The notes: generated by a model from the letters alone, not told the origin. Counted from the stretch's first letter, positions 44,402 to 52,979 are shown. The stretch: DNA of 64,000 nucleotides from Actimicrobium antarcticum (GCF_039536745.1 NZ_BAAAZE010000016.1:62001-126000); one strand, 5' to 3'. Numbers and translations are program-made.

Positions 44402-44583
44402 ACCCGGACGGGGAGGGTCGGGACGTCCATGAGTGCGGCACGTGCTGTCATCCCCTTTTGTGCAATCCGTCGGCAGGCCATGTCGATGCTGCGATATTCC
44501 ATGCTAAGATTTGAGCCGTAAAAGTTTTACAGCCATTCATGGATCGGCTGCAATTTCCCGGTACGCAGAAAAGGAATCCGGTG

Positions 44584-44625
44584 ATGACACCGCGAACGAC
44601 GACCACTATTTGCAAGCGACGCTAG
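44584..44625 (+). CDS. Threonine-rich leader peptide of thrS
   Basis: 13 codons, MTPRTTTTICKRR, then TAG. Five of the 13 residues are Thr, four in a row (ACG ACG ACC ACT, 44596-44607). AAGGA lies 8 nt before the ATG, a good ribosome site. It sits just before an intrinsic terminator and a threonyl-tRNA synthetase gene, so ribosome stalling at Thr codons when charged tRNA-Thr is low is the expected signal. Too short to be found by gene callers. Confidence 0.7.
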   Translation: MTPRTTTTICKRR

Positions 44626-44682
44626 TCGGGTCTTTTTCGTGCATGGACAACTGGAAAAGCGCGACAGGCTCGCGCTTTTTTT
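44601..44682 (+). terminator. Attenuator with alternative stems upstream of thrS
   Basis: Terminator: AAAGCGCGA (44656-44664), loop CAGGC, TCGCGCTTT (44670-44678), then T to 44682. Antiterminator: CTTTTTC (44632-44638) pairs with GGAAAAG (44653-44659), which takes away the first half of the terminator stem. Protector: GACCACT (44601-44607), over the Thr codons, pairs with AGT..GGTC (44624-44632). A ribosome stalled on Thr codons would break the protector, let the antiterminator form and allow thrS transcription. Pairings are by eye, without energies. Confidence 0.62.
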
Positions 44683-44763
44683 CGTCCATAGTTTCCCGGT
44701 TTTTCCTGCCTTACAACCTAATTCAATCTGGTGCGGTATCGACTCCGCACCATGGAGCACACA

Positions 44764-46671
44764 ATGGTTTCAGTTCGTCTTCCAGATGGTTCGCAGCGTC
44801 AGTTTGAACAGCCAGTCACGGTTGCGCAGGTGGCAGCCAGCATTGGTGCCGGTCTTGCAAAGGCCGCACTGGCCGGCAAGGTCGATGGCAAGCTGGTGGA
44901 TACATCATTCCTGATCGATCACGATGTCGCGCTGGCGATCGTGACTGACAAGGACGTCGACGGACTGGAGGTGATCCGTCACTCCACCGCGCACTTGCTG
45001 GCGTATGCGGTCAAGGAGTTATTCCCTGATGCGCAAGTGACGATAGGCCCGGTCATCGACAACGGCTTTTATTACGATTTTTCGTACAAGCGCCCGTTCA
45101 CACCGGAAGACCTGGCTGCCATCGAAAAGAAGATGGTCGAGCTGGTTAAGAAGGATGAGCCAGTAACGCGTCAGGTCATGGCGCGCGACGACGCCGTGGC
45201 CTATTTCATGTCCATCGGCGAAGCCTACAAGGCTGAGCTGATCGGAGCGATTCCGGCAGATCAGGAAGTATCTCTGTACACGGAAGGCAAATTTACCGAT
45301 CTTTGCCGGGGTCCGCACGTGCCGTCGACCGGCAAGTTGAAGGTGTTCAAGCTGATGAAGCTTGCGGGTGCTTATTGGCGCGGCGACTCGAAGAACGAAA
45401 TGCTGCAGCGGGTGTACGGCACTGCCTGGGCCAAAAAGGAAGATCAGGAAGCCTATTTGCACATGCTGGAAGAGGCAGAGAAACGCGATCACCGCAAATT
45501 GGGTCGCTTGCTGGATTTGTTCCATTTCCAGGAAGAAGCGCCAGGCATGATTTTCTGGCATCCGAAGGGCTGGTCAGTCTGGCAGCAGGTCGAGCAATAC
45601 ATGCGCCGCGTGTACCAGGACAACGGCTATCAGGAAGTCAAGGCGCCGCAAATCCTCGACATCAGCCTGTGGGAAAAATCCGGGCACTGGGAAAACTACA
45701 AAGAGAACATGTTCACGACCGAGTCGGAGAACCGCTCGTATGCCCTGAAGCCCATGAACTGTCCGGGTCATGTCCAGATTTTCCGTTCCGATATGCGCTC
45801 GTACCGCGATTTGCCGCTGCGTTACGGTGAGTTCGGTCAGTGTCATCGCAACGAACCCTCCGGATCGCTGCATGGCATCATGCGGGTGCGTGGTTTTACG
45901 CAGGACGATGGCCATATTTTTTGTACGGAAGACCAGATCCTTGAAGAATGCGTCGCCTACACCGAGCTGCTGCACAAGGTATATGCCGATTTCGGGTTCT
46001 CCGCGATCACTTATAAAGTTGCCACTCGTCCCGAAAAACGCGTCGGATCAGAAGAAGCCTGGGACAAGGCAGAAAATGCCCTGATCACCTCGCTCGAACG
46101 TTCGGGTTGCGCTTTCGAGATTTCTCCGGGCGAAGGTGCATTCTATGGTCCGAAAATCGAGTACACGCTGACTGACGCGATTGGTCGCGCATGGCAGTGC
46201 GGCACGATGCAGGTGGATTTTTCCATGCCAATCAGGCTGGGGGCAGAGTACGTCGCCGAAGACAATACCCGCAAAGTGCCTGTCATGTTGCATCGGGCGA
46301 TCCTCGGGTCGTTCGAGCGATTCATCGGTATGCTGCTTGAAAATTACTCCGGCGCCTTGCCAATCTGGCTTGCGCCAGTGCAGGTGGTTGTCCTGAATAT
46401 CTCCGAAGGTCAGGCCGACTATGCGAGAAGCGTCACACAAGCCCTGAAGAAACAAGGGTTTAGGGTTGAGTCTGATTTGCGCAACGAGAAAATAACCTAT
46501 AAAATACGCGAGCATTCCGTTCAGAAGGTTCCATATATCGTTGTTGTGGGCGACAAAGAGCGTGATGCAGGTACAGTGGCAGTGCGTGCGCGAGGTAATG
46601 TTGATCTGGGTGCCATCGGTATCGATGCATTGATTAGCCGCCTCATCGATGAGGTGAATTCAAAGGCCTGA
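44764..46671 (+). CDS. thrS: Threonyl-tRNA synthetase
   Basis: 635 residues from ATG 44764 (GGAGCACACA upstream). TGS domain first (MVSVRLPDGSQRQFEQPVTV), then the editing domain with HSTAHLLAYAV and CRGPHVPSTG, the class II catalytic core with motif 2 FRSDMRSYRDLPLRYGEFGQ and HRNEPSGSLHGIMRVRGFTQ, motif 3 around LGSFERFIGMLLE, and an anticodon domain. Length and order are normal. It charges tRNA-Thr. The upstream threonine leader and terminator suggest control by attenuation. infC follows 60 bp downstream without a visible terminator. Confidence 0.97.
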   Translation: MVSVRLPDGSQRQFEQPVTVAQVAASIGAGLAKAALAGKVDGKLVDTSFLIDHDVALAIVTDKDVDGLEVIRHSTAHLLAYAVKELFPDAQVTIGPVIDNGFYYDFSYKRPFTPEDLAAIEKKMVELVKKDEPVTRQVMARDDAVAYFMSIGEAYKAELIGAIPADQEVSLYTEGKFTDLCRGPHVPSTGKLKVFKLMKLAGAYWRGDSKNEMLQRVYGTAWAKKEDQEAYLHMLEEAEKRDHRKLGRLLDLFHFQEEAPGMIFWHPKGWSVWQQVEQYMRRVYQDNGYQEVKAPQILDISLWEKSGHWENYKENMFTTESENRSYALKPMNCPGHVQIFRSDMRSYRDLPLRYGEFGQCHRNEPSGSLHGIMRVRGFTQDDGHIFCTEDQILEECVAYTELLHKVYADFGFSAITYKVATRPEKRVGSEEAWDKAENALITSLERSGCAFEISPGEGAFYGPKIEYTLTDAIGRAWQCGTMQVDFSMPIRLGAEYVAEDNTRKVPVMLHRAILGSFERFIGMLLENYSGALPIWLAPVQVVVLNISEGQADYARSVTQALKKQGFRVESDLRNEKITYKIREHSVQKVPYIVVVGDKERDAGTVAVRARGNVDLGAIGIDALISRLIDEVNSKA

Positions 46672-46731
46672 TCGGAACAGCCGGAAGCGCGACAGCACAG
46701 CCGACCCATTTGATTTTTTAAGGAAATTACA

Positions 46732-47253
46732 ATAGCTACTGACAAGTCACATCGCATCAACGGTGAAATTACCGCTCCAGAGCTTCGTTTGAGTGGTGTA
46801 GAGAATGAAGCTCTTGGTATCGTCACCCTTGCAGAGGCCTTCCGCATGGCGGAAGAGGCAAACGTGGATCTGGTTGAAATTGCGCCGACAGCGCAACCCC
46901 CGGTCGCACGTCTCATGGATTACGGCAAGTTCAAGTATCAGGAACAGAAAAAAGCCCATGAAGCCAAGCTGAGACAGAAAATTATTCTGGTCAAGGAAGT
47001 GAAATTCCGTCCGGGCACTGACGATGGTGACTACGGTATCAAGCTTCGGAACCTGATCAAGTTTCTGGATGACGGCGATAAGACCAAAATCACGCTGCGC
47101 TTCCGCGGTCGTGAAATGGCGCATCAGGATATTGGTGTGCGCATGTTGGAGCGATTGAAACTTGACCTTGAGCCGTACGGCCAGGTCGAGCAGTGGCCGA
47201 AGATGGAAGGGCGCCAGATGATCATGGTATTGGCGCCGAAAAAGAAGAAATAG
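46732..47253 (+). CDS. infC: Translation initiation factor IF-3, AUA start
   Basis: 173 residues. The homology runs back to ATA 46732 (ATA GCT ACT GAC), with AAGGA 7 nt upstream, giving (M)ATDKSHRINGEITAPELRLS. Non-standard starts are known for infC: IF3 rejects rare start codons and so limits its own synthesis. Next: DYGKFKYQEQKKAHEAK, KEVKFRPGTDDGDYGIKL, TLRFRGREMAHQDIG and EGRQMIMVLAPKKKK. It binds the 30S subunit and checks the start codon and initiator tRNA. Gene order thrS-infC-rpmI-rplT is the classical one. Confidence 0.96.
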   Translation: MATDKSHRINGEITAPELRLSGVENEALGIVTLAEAFRMAEEANVDLVEIAPTAQPPVARLMDYGKFKYQEQKKAHEAKLRQKIILVKEVKFRPGTDDGDYGIKLRNLIKFLDDGDKTKITLRFRGREMAHQDIGVRMLERLKLDLEPYGQVEQWPKMEGRQMIMVLAPKKKK

Positions 47254-47295
47254 AATTCGTGTCCGATTTGCAGCAATGCTAAACCGGCACAATAA

Positions 47296-47315
47296 CGGCG
47301 GACTCGATTCCGCCG
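47296..47315 (+). promoter_or_regulatory. Hairpin in the infC-rpmI gap, candidate L20 operator
   Basis: CGGCGGA (47296-47302) / TCCGCCG (47309-47315) with a 6-nt loop and no T-run, 91 bp before rpmI. In E. coli L20 represses rpmI-rplT by binding structures in this gap. The hairpin could be such a site; it is not proven. Confidence 0.4.
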
Positions 47316-47405
47316 TATAACAAGTGAGAGCAGGCATCAAAGCGCAACGAAATGTTGCCACCTGCAATCATGTTAAAAATGGAGCTGTCTCAACGACAGA
47401 GTGCT

Positions 47406-47603
47406 ATGCCTAAAATGAAAACGAAAAGTGCTGCCAAAAAGCGCTTTCGCGTACGTCCAGGTGGAACCGTTAAACGCGGTTCGGCTTTCAAACGCCACAT
47501 CCTGACCAAGAAAACTACCAAAACCAAACGTCAATTGCGCGGTGCCAAAGAAGTCCATGCCACAAACATGGTTTCGGTACGTGCGATGATGCCGTTCGCT
47601 TAA
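47406..47603 (+). CDS. rpmI: 50S ribosomal protein L35
   Basis: 65 residues from ATG 47406: MPKMKTKSAAKKRFRVRPGG, then KRGSAFKRHILTKKTTKTKR, ending MVSVRAMMPFA. Length is normal for L35. The frame stays open upstream to 47352, but family homology begins at MPKMKTKS. Second-last of the infC-rpmI-rplT unit; rplT follows 27 bp later. Confidence 0.97.
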   Translation: MPKMKTKSAAKKRFRVRPGGTVKRGSAFKRHILTKKTTKTKRQLRGAKEVHATNMVSVRAMMPFA

Positions 47604-47630
47604 CCTCACACTCAAATTTAAGGAGTTACT

Positions 47631-47990
47631 ATGACTCGAGTAAAACGTGGGGTCACAGCACGGGCCCGTCATAAAAAAGTTCTTGATCAAGCCAAGGGTT
47701 ACCGCGGCCGCCGTAGCAAGGTATATCGTGTTGCCAAGCAAGCAGTCATGCGCGCTGGTCAATATGCATACCGCGATCGCCGCAACAAAAAGCGTGTGTT
47801 CCGCGCATTGTGGATCACCCGTATCAACGCGGCATCCCGCGAGCATGGCATGACTTACAGTGTTTTCATGAACGGTCTGAAGCGTGCTTCGATCGGTCTG
47901 GACCGTAAAGTCCTGGCTGACATGGCTGTGATGGACAAGCCGGCATTTGCCGCGATTGTCAATCAGGTGAAAGCCAACTTCGCCGCTTGA
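47631..47990 (+). CDS. rplT: 50S ribosomal protein L20
   Basis: 119 residues: MTRVKRGVTARARHKKVLDQ, AKGYRGRRSKVYRVAKQAVM, RAGQYAYRDRRNKKRVFRAL, WITRINAASREHGMTYSVFM. AAGGAG lies before the ATG. L20 is an early-assembly protein of the 50S subunit and, in E. coli, the repressor of its own operon. The stop is followed by two hairpins and then pheS. Confidence 0.97.
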   Translation: MTRVKRGVTARARHKKVLDQAKGYRGRRSKVYRVAKQAVMRAGQYAYRDRRNKKRVFRALWITRINAASREHGMTYSVFMNGLKRASIGLDRKVLADMAVMDKPAFAAIVNQVKANFAA

Positions 47991-48005
47991 TCGTGAATGA
48001 AGAAT

Positions 48006-48070
48006 GAGTCGTCTGCGGACGACTCACCCGGCGGGGCAGAGGTTTCATACCTGTGCCCCGTTTCATTTTC
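48006..48070 (+). terminator. Tandem hairpins between rplT and pheS
   Basis: Hairpin 1: GAGTCGTC (48006-48013) / GACGACTC (48018-48025), loop TGCG. Hairpin 2: CGGGGCA-G-AGGT (48032-48043) / ACCT-G-TGCCCCG (48049-48060), loop TTCAT, with one G-G mismatch, then the T-rich TTTCATTTTC (48061-48070). It could end the rplT transcript or act as an attenuator before pheST. In E. coli the same gap holds the pheM leader and attenuator. Confidence 0.6.
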
Positions 48071-48112
48071 AGATTCCTTTTCGGCCCCTTTTTCCTGAAC
48101 GGGAAACCGCGC

Positions 48113-49129
48113 ATGAACCCCCTCGAACAACTCGTACTTCAAGCTCAAGCCGATTTTCTCGACGCGCCCGATGCGGCCGCCCTCGAGAATGCAAAGGCTA
48201 AATACCTCGGCAAGACCGGCCAGATCACCGAGCAGATGAAGAGCCTCGGCAAACTGCTTCCTGATGAGCGCAAGCTGCAGGGCGCTGTGATCAATGCGGC
48301 AAAAGAAAAAATCGAAGCTGCACTGACTGCCAGGCGCGAAGCGCTGGCCGATGCTCAAATGCAGATTCGTTTGAATGCGGAAGCGATCGATGTCACGCTT
48401 CCAGGCCGCGGCCGCAGTATGGGCGGCATTCACCCGGTCATGCGGACCTGGCAGCGTGTCGAAGAGATATTCGGATCGATCGGTTTCGATGTGGCCGATG
48501 GCCCGGAAATCGAGACAGACTGGACCAACTTCACAGCGCTGAACAGCCCGGAAAATCACCCGGCCCGTTCGATGCAGGATACGTTCTATATCGACGGCGA
48601 CGATAGCCACGGCAAGCCCTTGTTGTTGCGTACGCATACCAGTCCGATGCAGGTCCGCTACGCCCGCATGAACCAGCCGCCAATCAAAGTCATTGCGCCT
48701 GGTCGCACCTACCGGGTGGACAGTGACGCCACGCATTCCCCGATGTTCCATCAGGTCGAAGGACTCTGGATTGCCGAAGACATCAGCTTCGCCGATCTGA
48801 AGGGCGTGTACCTGAATTTCGTCAAGGCGTTCTTCGAGACGGATGATTTGAAAGTACGTTTCCGTCCATCGTATTTTCCCTTCACCGAACCCTCGGCCGA
48901 GATCGATATCGCCTTCGGCACAGGTCCCTTGAAAGGACGCTGGCTAGAGGTTTCGGGAGCAGGTCAGGTTCACCCTAGCGTGGTGCGCAACATGGGACTA
49001 GATCCGGAACGCTATATCGGCTTTGCGTTTGGTTCCGGCCTTGAACGCCTTACCATGCTGCGTTACGGCATCAGTGATCTACGCCTCTTTTACGAGGGTG
49101 ATCTGCGCTTCCTGAAACAATTCAACTGA
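48113..49129 (+). CDS. pheS: Phenylalanyl-tRNA synthetase alpha subunit
   Basis: 338 residues from ATG 48113: MNPLEQLVLQAQADFLDAPD, coiled-coil arm, then PGRGRSMGGIHPVMRTWQRV, LLRTHTSPMQVRYARMNQ, TYRVDSDATHSPMFHQVEGL, and motif 3 GFAFGSGLERLTMLRYGISD. Class II synthetase core; it works with PheT as alpha2beta2 to charge tRNA-Phe. Upstream the frame is open to GTG 48053 and encodes a Phe-rich stretch; I take this as leader rather than protein. pheT follows after 87 bp. Confidence 0.96.
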   Translation: MNPLEQLVLQAQADFLDAPDAAALENAKAKYLGKTGQITEQMKSLGKLLPDERKLQGAVINAAKEKIEAALTARREALADAQMQIRLNAEAIDVTLPGRGRSMGGIHPVMRTWQRVEEIFGSIGFDVADGPEIETDWTNFTALNSPENHPARSMQDTFYIDGDDSHGKPLLLRTHTSPMQVRYARMNQPPIKVIAPGRTYRVDSDATHSPMFHQVEGLWIAEDISFADLKGVYLNFVKAFFETDDLKVRFRPSYFPFTEPSAEIDIAFGTGPLKGRWLEVSGAGQVHPSVVRNMGLDPERYIGFAFGSGLERLTMLRYGISDLRLFYEGDLRFLKQFN

Positions 49130-49216
49130 TTACTCAGCCGTGTTGGCGGGCGAACGAGAATTCGCCTGCCGAGCATTTTTTGTCATTCGCTCCGTCTGTC
49201 GTCTAAAGGTCCACAC

Positions 49217-51646
49217 ATGCAATTTTCTGAAAGCTGGCTACGCTCCATGGTCAACCCGACAATGACGTCGGATGAACTGTCGCACACGCTCACCATGTCG
49301 GGCCTCGAAGTCGAGGAAGTCGAGCCAGTCGCGCCGCCTTTTTCGCACGTCGTCGTCGGCAAGGTGCTGGAACTTTCGCGTCATCCGAACGCCGACCGGT
49401 TGAATGTCTGCCAGGTCGATGTTGGCACTGGAACGCTGCTCAATATTGTTTGCGGTGCGCCGAACGTGCGCGCGGGAATGAAGGTGGTATGTGCGATGGC
49501 CGGAGCCGTCTTGCCACCTGGTACCGATGGTTTGCCGTTCGAGATCAAGGTCGGGCAGTTGCGCGGTGTCGAATCACAGGGCATGTTGTGTTCGGCCAAA
49601 GAGTTAAGGCTGTCTGACGACCACGGCGGATTGATCGACTTGCCGGATGACGCGCCGGCTGGCCAGAATTTCCGTGATTACTATCAGCTCAACGATCTGA
49701 AATTCACCATCAAGCTCACGCCCAACAAGGCTGACTGCCTTTCGGTTCTTGGCGTCGCGCGCGAAGTGTCTGCGCTGACCGGTACGCCGCTGAAAGTACC
49801 GGCCTTCAAAAAAGTCGGGATAACGTCGTCAGAAATCCTGCCGGTCAAGATCAGTGCGCCAGATTTATGCGGACGGTTTTCAGGACGCATCATTCGTGGA
49901 CTGAACGCCAAAGCTGCAACGCCGGAGTGGATGAAGCGGCGTCTCGAGCGCAGTGGGCAGCGTTCTATTTCCGCGCTGGTCGATATCTCCAATTACGTCA
50001 TGCTGGAGCGCGGTCAGCCGACGCATGTATTCGATCTGGCGAAAATTCATGGCGGGCTCGATGTGCGTTGGGGGCGCCCGGGCGAGACGTTGAAGCTATT
50101 GAACGGCAACAACGTTGATATCGATACCTGGGTGGGCGTGATTGCCGATGATCAGGCAATCGAATCCCTCGCCGGCATCATGGGTGGTGACGCGACCGCG
50201 GTCTCTCTTGAAACACAGGATATTTACCTTGAAGCGGCCTTCTGGTTGCCATCAGCGATGCAAGGCCGGGCAAGGCGCTACAATTTTTCGACGGATGCTG
50301 CGCACCGGTTCGAGCGTGGCGTCGATTTCGCCGCCACCGTCGAGTCGATCGAGCGCATTACTGCACTGCTAGTTGAAATTTGCGGGCAAGGTGATGCAAC
50401 GCAGGTTGGGCCGGTGGATGACCAGGTCGTGAACTTGCCAGCCCGTACGCCTGTGTCACTTAGGACCGCGCGCGCCAGCAAAGTCATCGGTGTTCCGTTC
50501 ACCGATGGGCAGATTGCCGATATTTTTTCCCGGCTCGGATTACCGTTCACGCAGCAACCCGGCCTGTTTGAAGTCACGCCACCGTCCTTCCGTTTTGATA
50601 TGGAGATCGAAGAAGACCTGATTGAGGAAATCGCCCGGGTCTTTGGCTTTGAAAACATCCCCGCGTTGCCGCCCGTGGCAGCGAGTGCAATGCGCATCGC
50701 TCCCGAGCACAAGCGCTCGCTGTTCACCATACGCCGTCAATTTGCGGATGCCGATTACCAGGAAGTGATCAATTTCAGTTTTGTCGACGAGGCGTGGGAA
50801 CGCGACTTTGCCAACAACCTCAATCCGATCAAACTGCGCAATCCGATTGCCAGTCAAATGGGTGTGATGCGATCGACGTTGATCGGAAGTCTGGTCGCGA
50901 ACGTACGTTACAACCTGAACCGCAAAGCAAACCGGATCCGTGTATTCGAGATTGGTGCCGTCTATACACGCGACAGCTCGGTACCCGATGGTGCCCTGTC
51001 CGTTGCAGGTTATGCCCAGTCCAAGCGGTTTGCGGCACTTGCGTACGGTCCGGTGGCTGACGAACAGTGGGGGCAGCCGTCACGTAACGTCGATTATTTC
51101 GATATCAAGGCAGAGCTCGAAGCGTTGATGTTGCCGACAGTGCCGCAATTTGTACCCGCTCAGCATCCAGCACTGCATCCGGGGCGCTCCGCCAATATCG
51201 TGGTAGACGGTCGCGTCATCGGTTCTATCGGTGAATTGCATCCGCGTTTGCAGCAGCGCTATGAACTGCCACTGCCGCCTGTCGTGTTTGAAGTCGATGT
51301 TGATGTCTTGCAGGCAAGATCTTTGCCGACCTATCAGGAAATTTCGAGGTTTCCCGCCGTTACCCGCGATCTCGCAGTCGTGGTCGATCAGGCCGTTACG
51401 GCGCAAGCGTTGATCAGCGCGTTCGCCGAAGAAAAGCGCAGCAATCCGATTTGCAATGTATTGCAAGCCATTGTTTTGTTTGATGAATATCGTGGTGCTG
51501 GGCTGCCCTCCGGCCAGAAAAGTCTTGCATTCCGTTTCACCTTGCAAGATACTCAAAGTACGTTGCAAGACGAGAAAGTTGATGCTGCCATGGCTGAATT
51601 AATCCTTTCTGTCAATAAAAAACATGGCGCGAAATTGCGTACTTAG
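49217..51646 (+). CDS. pheT: Phenylalanyl-tRNA synthetase beta subunit
   Basis: 809 residues. N-terminal MQFSESWLRSMVNPTMTSDE, tRNA-binding OB domain with VGKVLELSRHPNADRLNVCQ, B3/B4 editing domain, B5 domain and a C-terminal FDX-ACB anticodon domain (ISRFPAVTRDLAVVVDQAVT). The family length is about 800 residues. With PheS it forms the (alpha-beta)2 enzyme. AAAGG precedes the ATG. ihfA follows 18 bp after the stop, which is the usual pheST-ihfA linkage. Confidence 0.97.
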   Translation: MQFSESWLRSMVNPTMTSDELSHTLTMSGLEVEEVEPVAPPFSHVVVGKVLELSRHPNADRLNVCQVDVGTGTLLNIVCGAPNVRAGMKVVCAMAGAVLPPGTDGLPFEIKVGQLRGVESQGMLCSAKELRLSDDHGGLIDLPDDAPAGQNFRDYYQLNDLKFTIKLTPNKADCLSVLGVAREVSALTGTPLKVPAFKKVGITSSEILPVKISAPDLCGRFSGRIIRGLNAKAATPEWMKRRLERSGQRSISALVDISNYVMLERGQPTHVFDLAKIHGGLDVRWGRPGETLKLLNGNNVDIDTWVGVIADDQAIESLAGIMGGDATAVSLETQDIYLEAAFWLPSAMQGRARRYNFSTDAAHRFERGVDFAATVESIERITALLVEICGQGDATQVGPVDDQVVNLPARTPVSLRTARASKVIGVPFTDGQIADIFSRLGLPFTQQPGLFEVTPPSFRFDMEIEEDLIEEIARVFGFENIPALPPVAASAMRIAPEHKRSLFTIRRQFADADYQEVINFSFVDEAWERDFANNLNPIKLRNPIASQMGVMRSTLIGSLVANVRYNLNRKANRIRVFEIGAVYTRDSSVPDGALSVAGYAQSKRFAALAYGPVADEQWGQPSRNVDYFDIKAELEALMLPTVPQFVPAQHPALHPGRSANIVVDGRVIGSIGELHPRLQQRYELPLPPVVFEVDVDVLQARSLPTYQEISRFPAVTRDLAVVVDQAVTAQALISAFAEEKRSNPICNVLQAIVLFDEYRGAGLPSGQKSLAFRFTLQDTQSTLQDEKVDAAMAELILSVNKKHGAKLRT

Positions 51647-51664
51647 GCAGGGTATGAGCAAAAC

Positions 51665-52078
51665 ATGAACGACGTTAACTCTGGCGAATTCCAATCCGTG
51701 CTGAGTGCGGACCTGAATCGGGCCATGCGCGAAGCGCAAGTCCGTAGTCAGGCAGAAAAAGAACTGCCGACTCTGACAAAAGCGGAGCTCGCAGAGCTTC
51801 TGTTCGAACAGGTCGGATTGAACAAGCGGGAGGCAAAGGACATGGTGGAAACGTTCTTTGATGAAATCCGTGATGCGCTGGAACGTGGTGATTCGGTGAA
51901 GCTTTCGGGGTTCGGCAACTTTCAGCTTCGGGATAAGCCACAGCGACCTGGCAGAAACCCGAAAACAGGGGAAGAAATTCCGATCACGGCACGTCGTGTC
52001 GTCACCTTTCATGCAAGCCAAAAACTCAAAACCATGGTCGAAAACACCGGCACCACGACCAATCCAAGTGGTGCGTAA
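51665..52078 (+). CDS. ihfA: Integration host factor alpha subunit
   Basis: 137 residues, longer than the 99 of E. coli because of a 40-residue N-terminal extension (MNDVNSGEFQSVLSADLNRA...) seen in betaproteobacteria. The core: LTKAELAELLFEQVGLNKRE, SVKLSGFGNFQLRDKPQRPG, RNPKTGEEIPITARRVVTFH, with the Pro that inserts into DNA in GRNPKTGEEIPI. With IhfB it bends DNA sharply. Downstream of pheT by 18 bp, as in most proteobacteria. Confidence 0.96.
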   Translation: MNDVNSGEFQSVLSADLNRAMREAQVRSQAEKELPTLTKAELAELLFEQVGLNKREAKDMVETFFDEIRDALERGDSVKLSGFGNFQLRDKPQRPGRNPKTGEEIPITARRVVTFHASQKLKTMVENTGTTTNPSGA

Positions 52079-52087
52079 CGTCAGCCA

Positions 52088-52477
52088 ATGAACGATAGAT
52101 CCAGCAAACCCGAATTGATCGTGTTGCCCCTCATCCCCGCCAAGCGCTACTTCACGATTGGCGAAGTCAGCGAGTTGTGCGGCGTTAAACCGCATGTGTT
52201 GCGCTATTGGGAGCAAGAGTTCACGCAGCTAAAGCCGGTAAAGCGACGCGGCAATCGGCGCTATTACCAGCACCACGAGGTACTGTTGATCAGGCGTATT
52301 CGTGAGCTGTTGTACGAGCAGGGTTTTACGATCAGTGGTGCTAGAAACAGGCTGGATAGCCGACTGGCTCCGGAAGAATTGTCCAATGACGTGCCGACAC
52401 CGGTCGCACCTGTCGATCCGCTATTTATGGAGCTTCGTGCTGAGCTGTTGGATATTTTGGGCCTGTTGAATATATGA
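52088..52477 (+). CDS. MerR-family regulator of the pheT-ihfA cluster
   Basis: 129 residues. MerR winged helix at the N-terminus: YFTIGEVSELCGVKPHVLRY then WEQEFTQLKPVKRRGNRRYY, a pattern of MlrA-like regulators, with helix QGFTISGARNRLDSRL. It lacks the C-terminal effector domain of long MerR proteins and has no metal-binding Cys set. It starts 9 bp after ihfA and is commonly found there; target genes are unknown. Confidence 0.9.
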   Translation: MNDRSSKPELIVLPLIPAKRYFTIGEVSELCGVKPHVLRYWEQEFTQLKPVKRRGNRRYYQHHEVLLIRRIRELLYEQGFTISGARNRLDSRLAPEELSNDVPTPVAPVDPLFMELRAELLDILGLLNI

Positions 52478-52979
52478 ATTCCATCGCGACTCTATGCAGG
52501 AGGTCTTTTTAAAAGACTAGTCGCAGAGGACGCCGTCGGCATTATTTTCAACTTAAGCCAAGGCGACGGATGTAGCAAACGCACGGTATAAGGTTGGCAG
52601 TGTTCGGGTGTGGAAGGGTCCACGTCTTTATCACTGCACGAACACGAAAAACCTGTCGAATAAAGAAGAGCTCAATCAAGCTGATCCTCTCGCATTACGC
52701 TGAGTTACGGGGTGATTTGTTCTACCCTGATTGACGAGCGTTAGTCCGTCGCAGGTATCGCGTGACGACACGGTCCTGCCGGGTTGTACCTAGCAGATGC
52801 AGCGAGGCTGACGACCTACAGGAGGGATCTCGCGAGTCATCGACCAGTTGGTTTTCATCCGTCAGCACTGTTAAATATAACGTGCTCACTTGAACAATTG
52901 TTCGGTCGGGAATTGCCGCTACTTTCGCAACCACAACCCTCGACCCCGGTCGAAGCGATTAACTAACCCACTACCTCCA
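52478..52979. other. Intergenic region with structured elements
   Basis: 500 bp after the MerR gene. Near its start GTCTTTT-T-AAAAGAC (52503-52517) is a small hairpin. A larger structure has an outer stem GTGTTCG (52600-52606) / CGAACAC (52639-52645) around an inner hairpin GTGGA (52610-52614) / TCCAC (52619-52623). A perfect palindrome GAACAATTGTTC lies at 52892-52903. The tRNA-Pro often found after this MerR gene was not seen. No open frame with a ribosome site. Confidence 0.4.

Larger units (their letters stand above)
44402..44763 (+). promoter_or_regulatory. thrS control region: promoter, leader peptide and attenuator
   Basis: An extended -10 promoter TGCTAAGAT (44502-44510) would start RNA near 44517, where GTAAAA-G-TTTTAC (44518-44530) can fold. 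The leader then holds a small frame of threonine codons (44584-44625), an antiterminator pair and an intrinsic terminator (44653-44682), and thrS begins 81 bp later. This is the arrangement of amino-acid attenuators such as those of thr and his operons. The structure was found by eye; alternative stems are given under the attenuator entry. Confidence 0.65.

Noticed and set aside
44511..44807. Long open frame across the thrS leader
   Set aside because: It has no family features, no ribosome site at its start, and conflicts with the leader peptide and thrS start.
52892..52903. GAACAATTGTTC palindrome resembling a Gram-positive SOS box
   Set aside because: Betaproteobacterial LexA binds CTGT-N8-ACAG, no SOS gene is adjacent, and a single palindrome of 12 bp is expected by chance in 64 kb.
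52478..52979. Search for tRNA-Pro after the MerR gene
   Set aside because: Cloverleaf pairing, the GGTTCGA-type T-loop and a CCA end could not be found on either strand.
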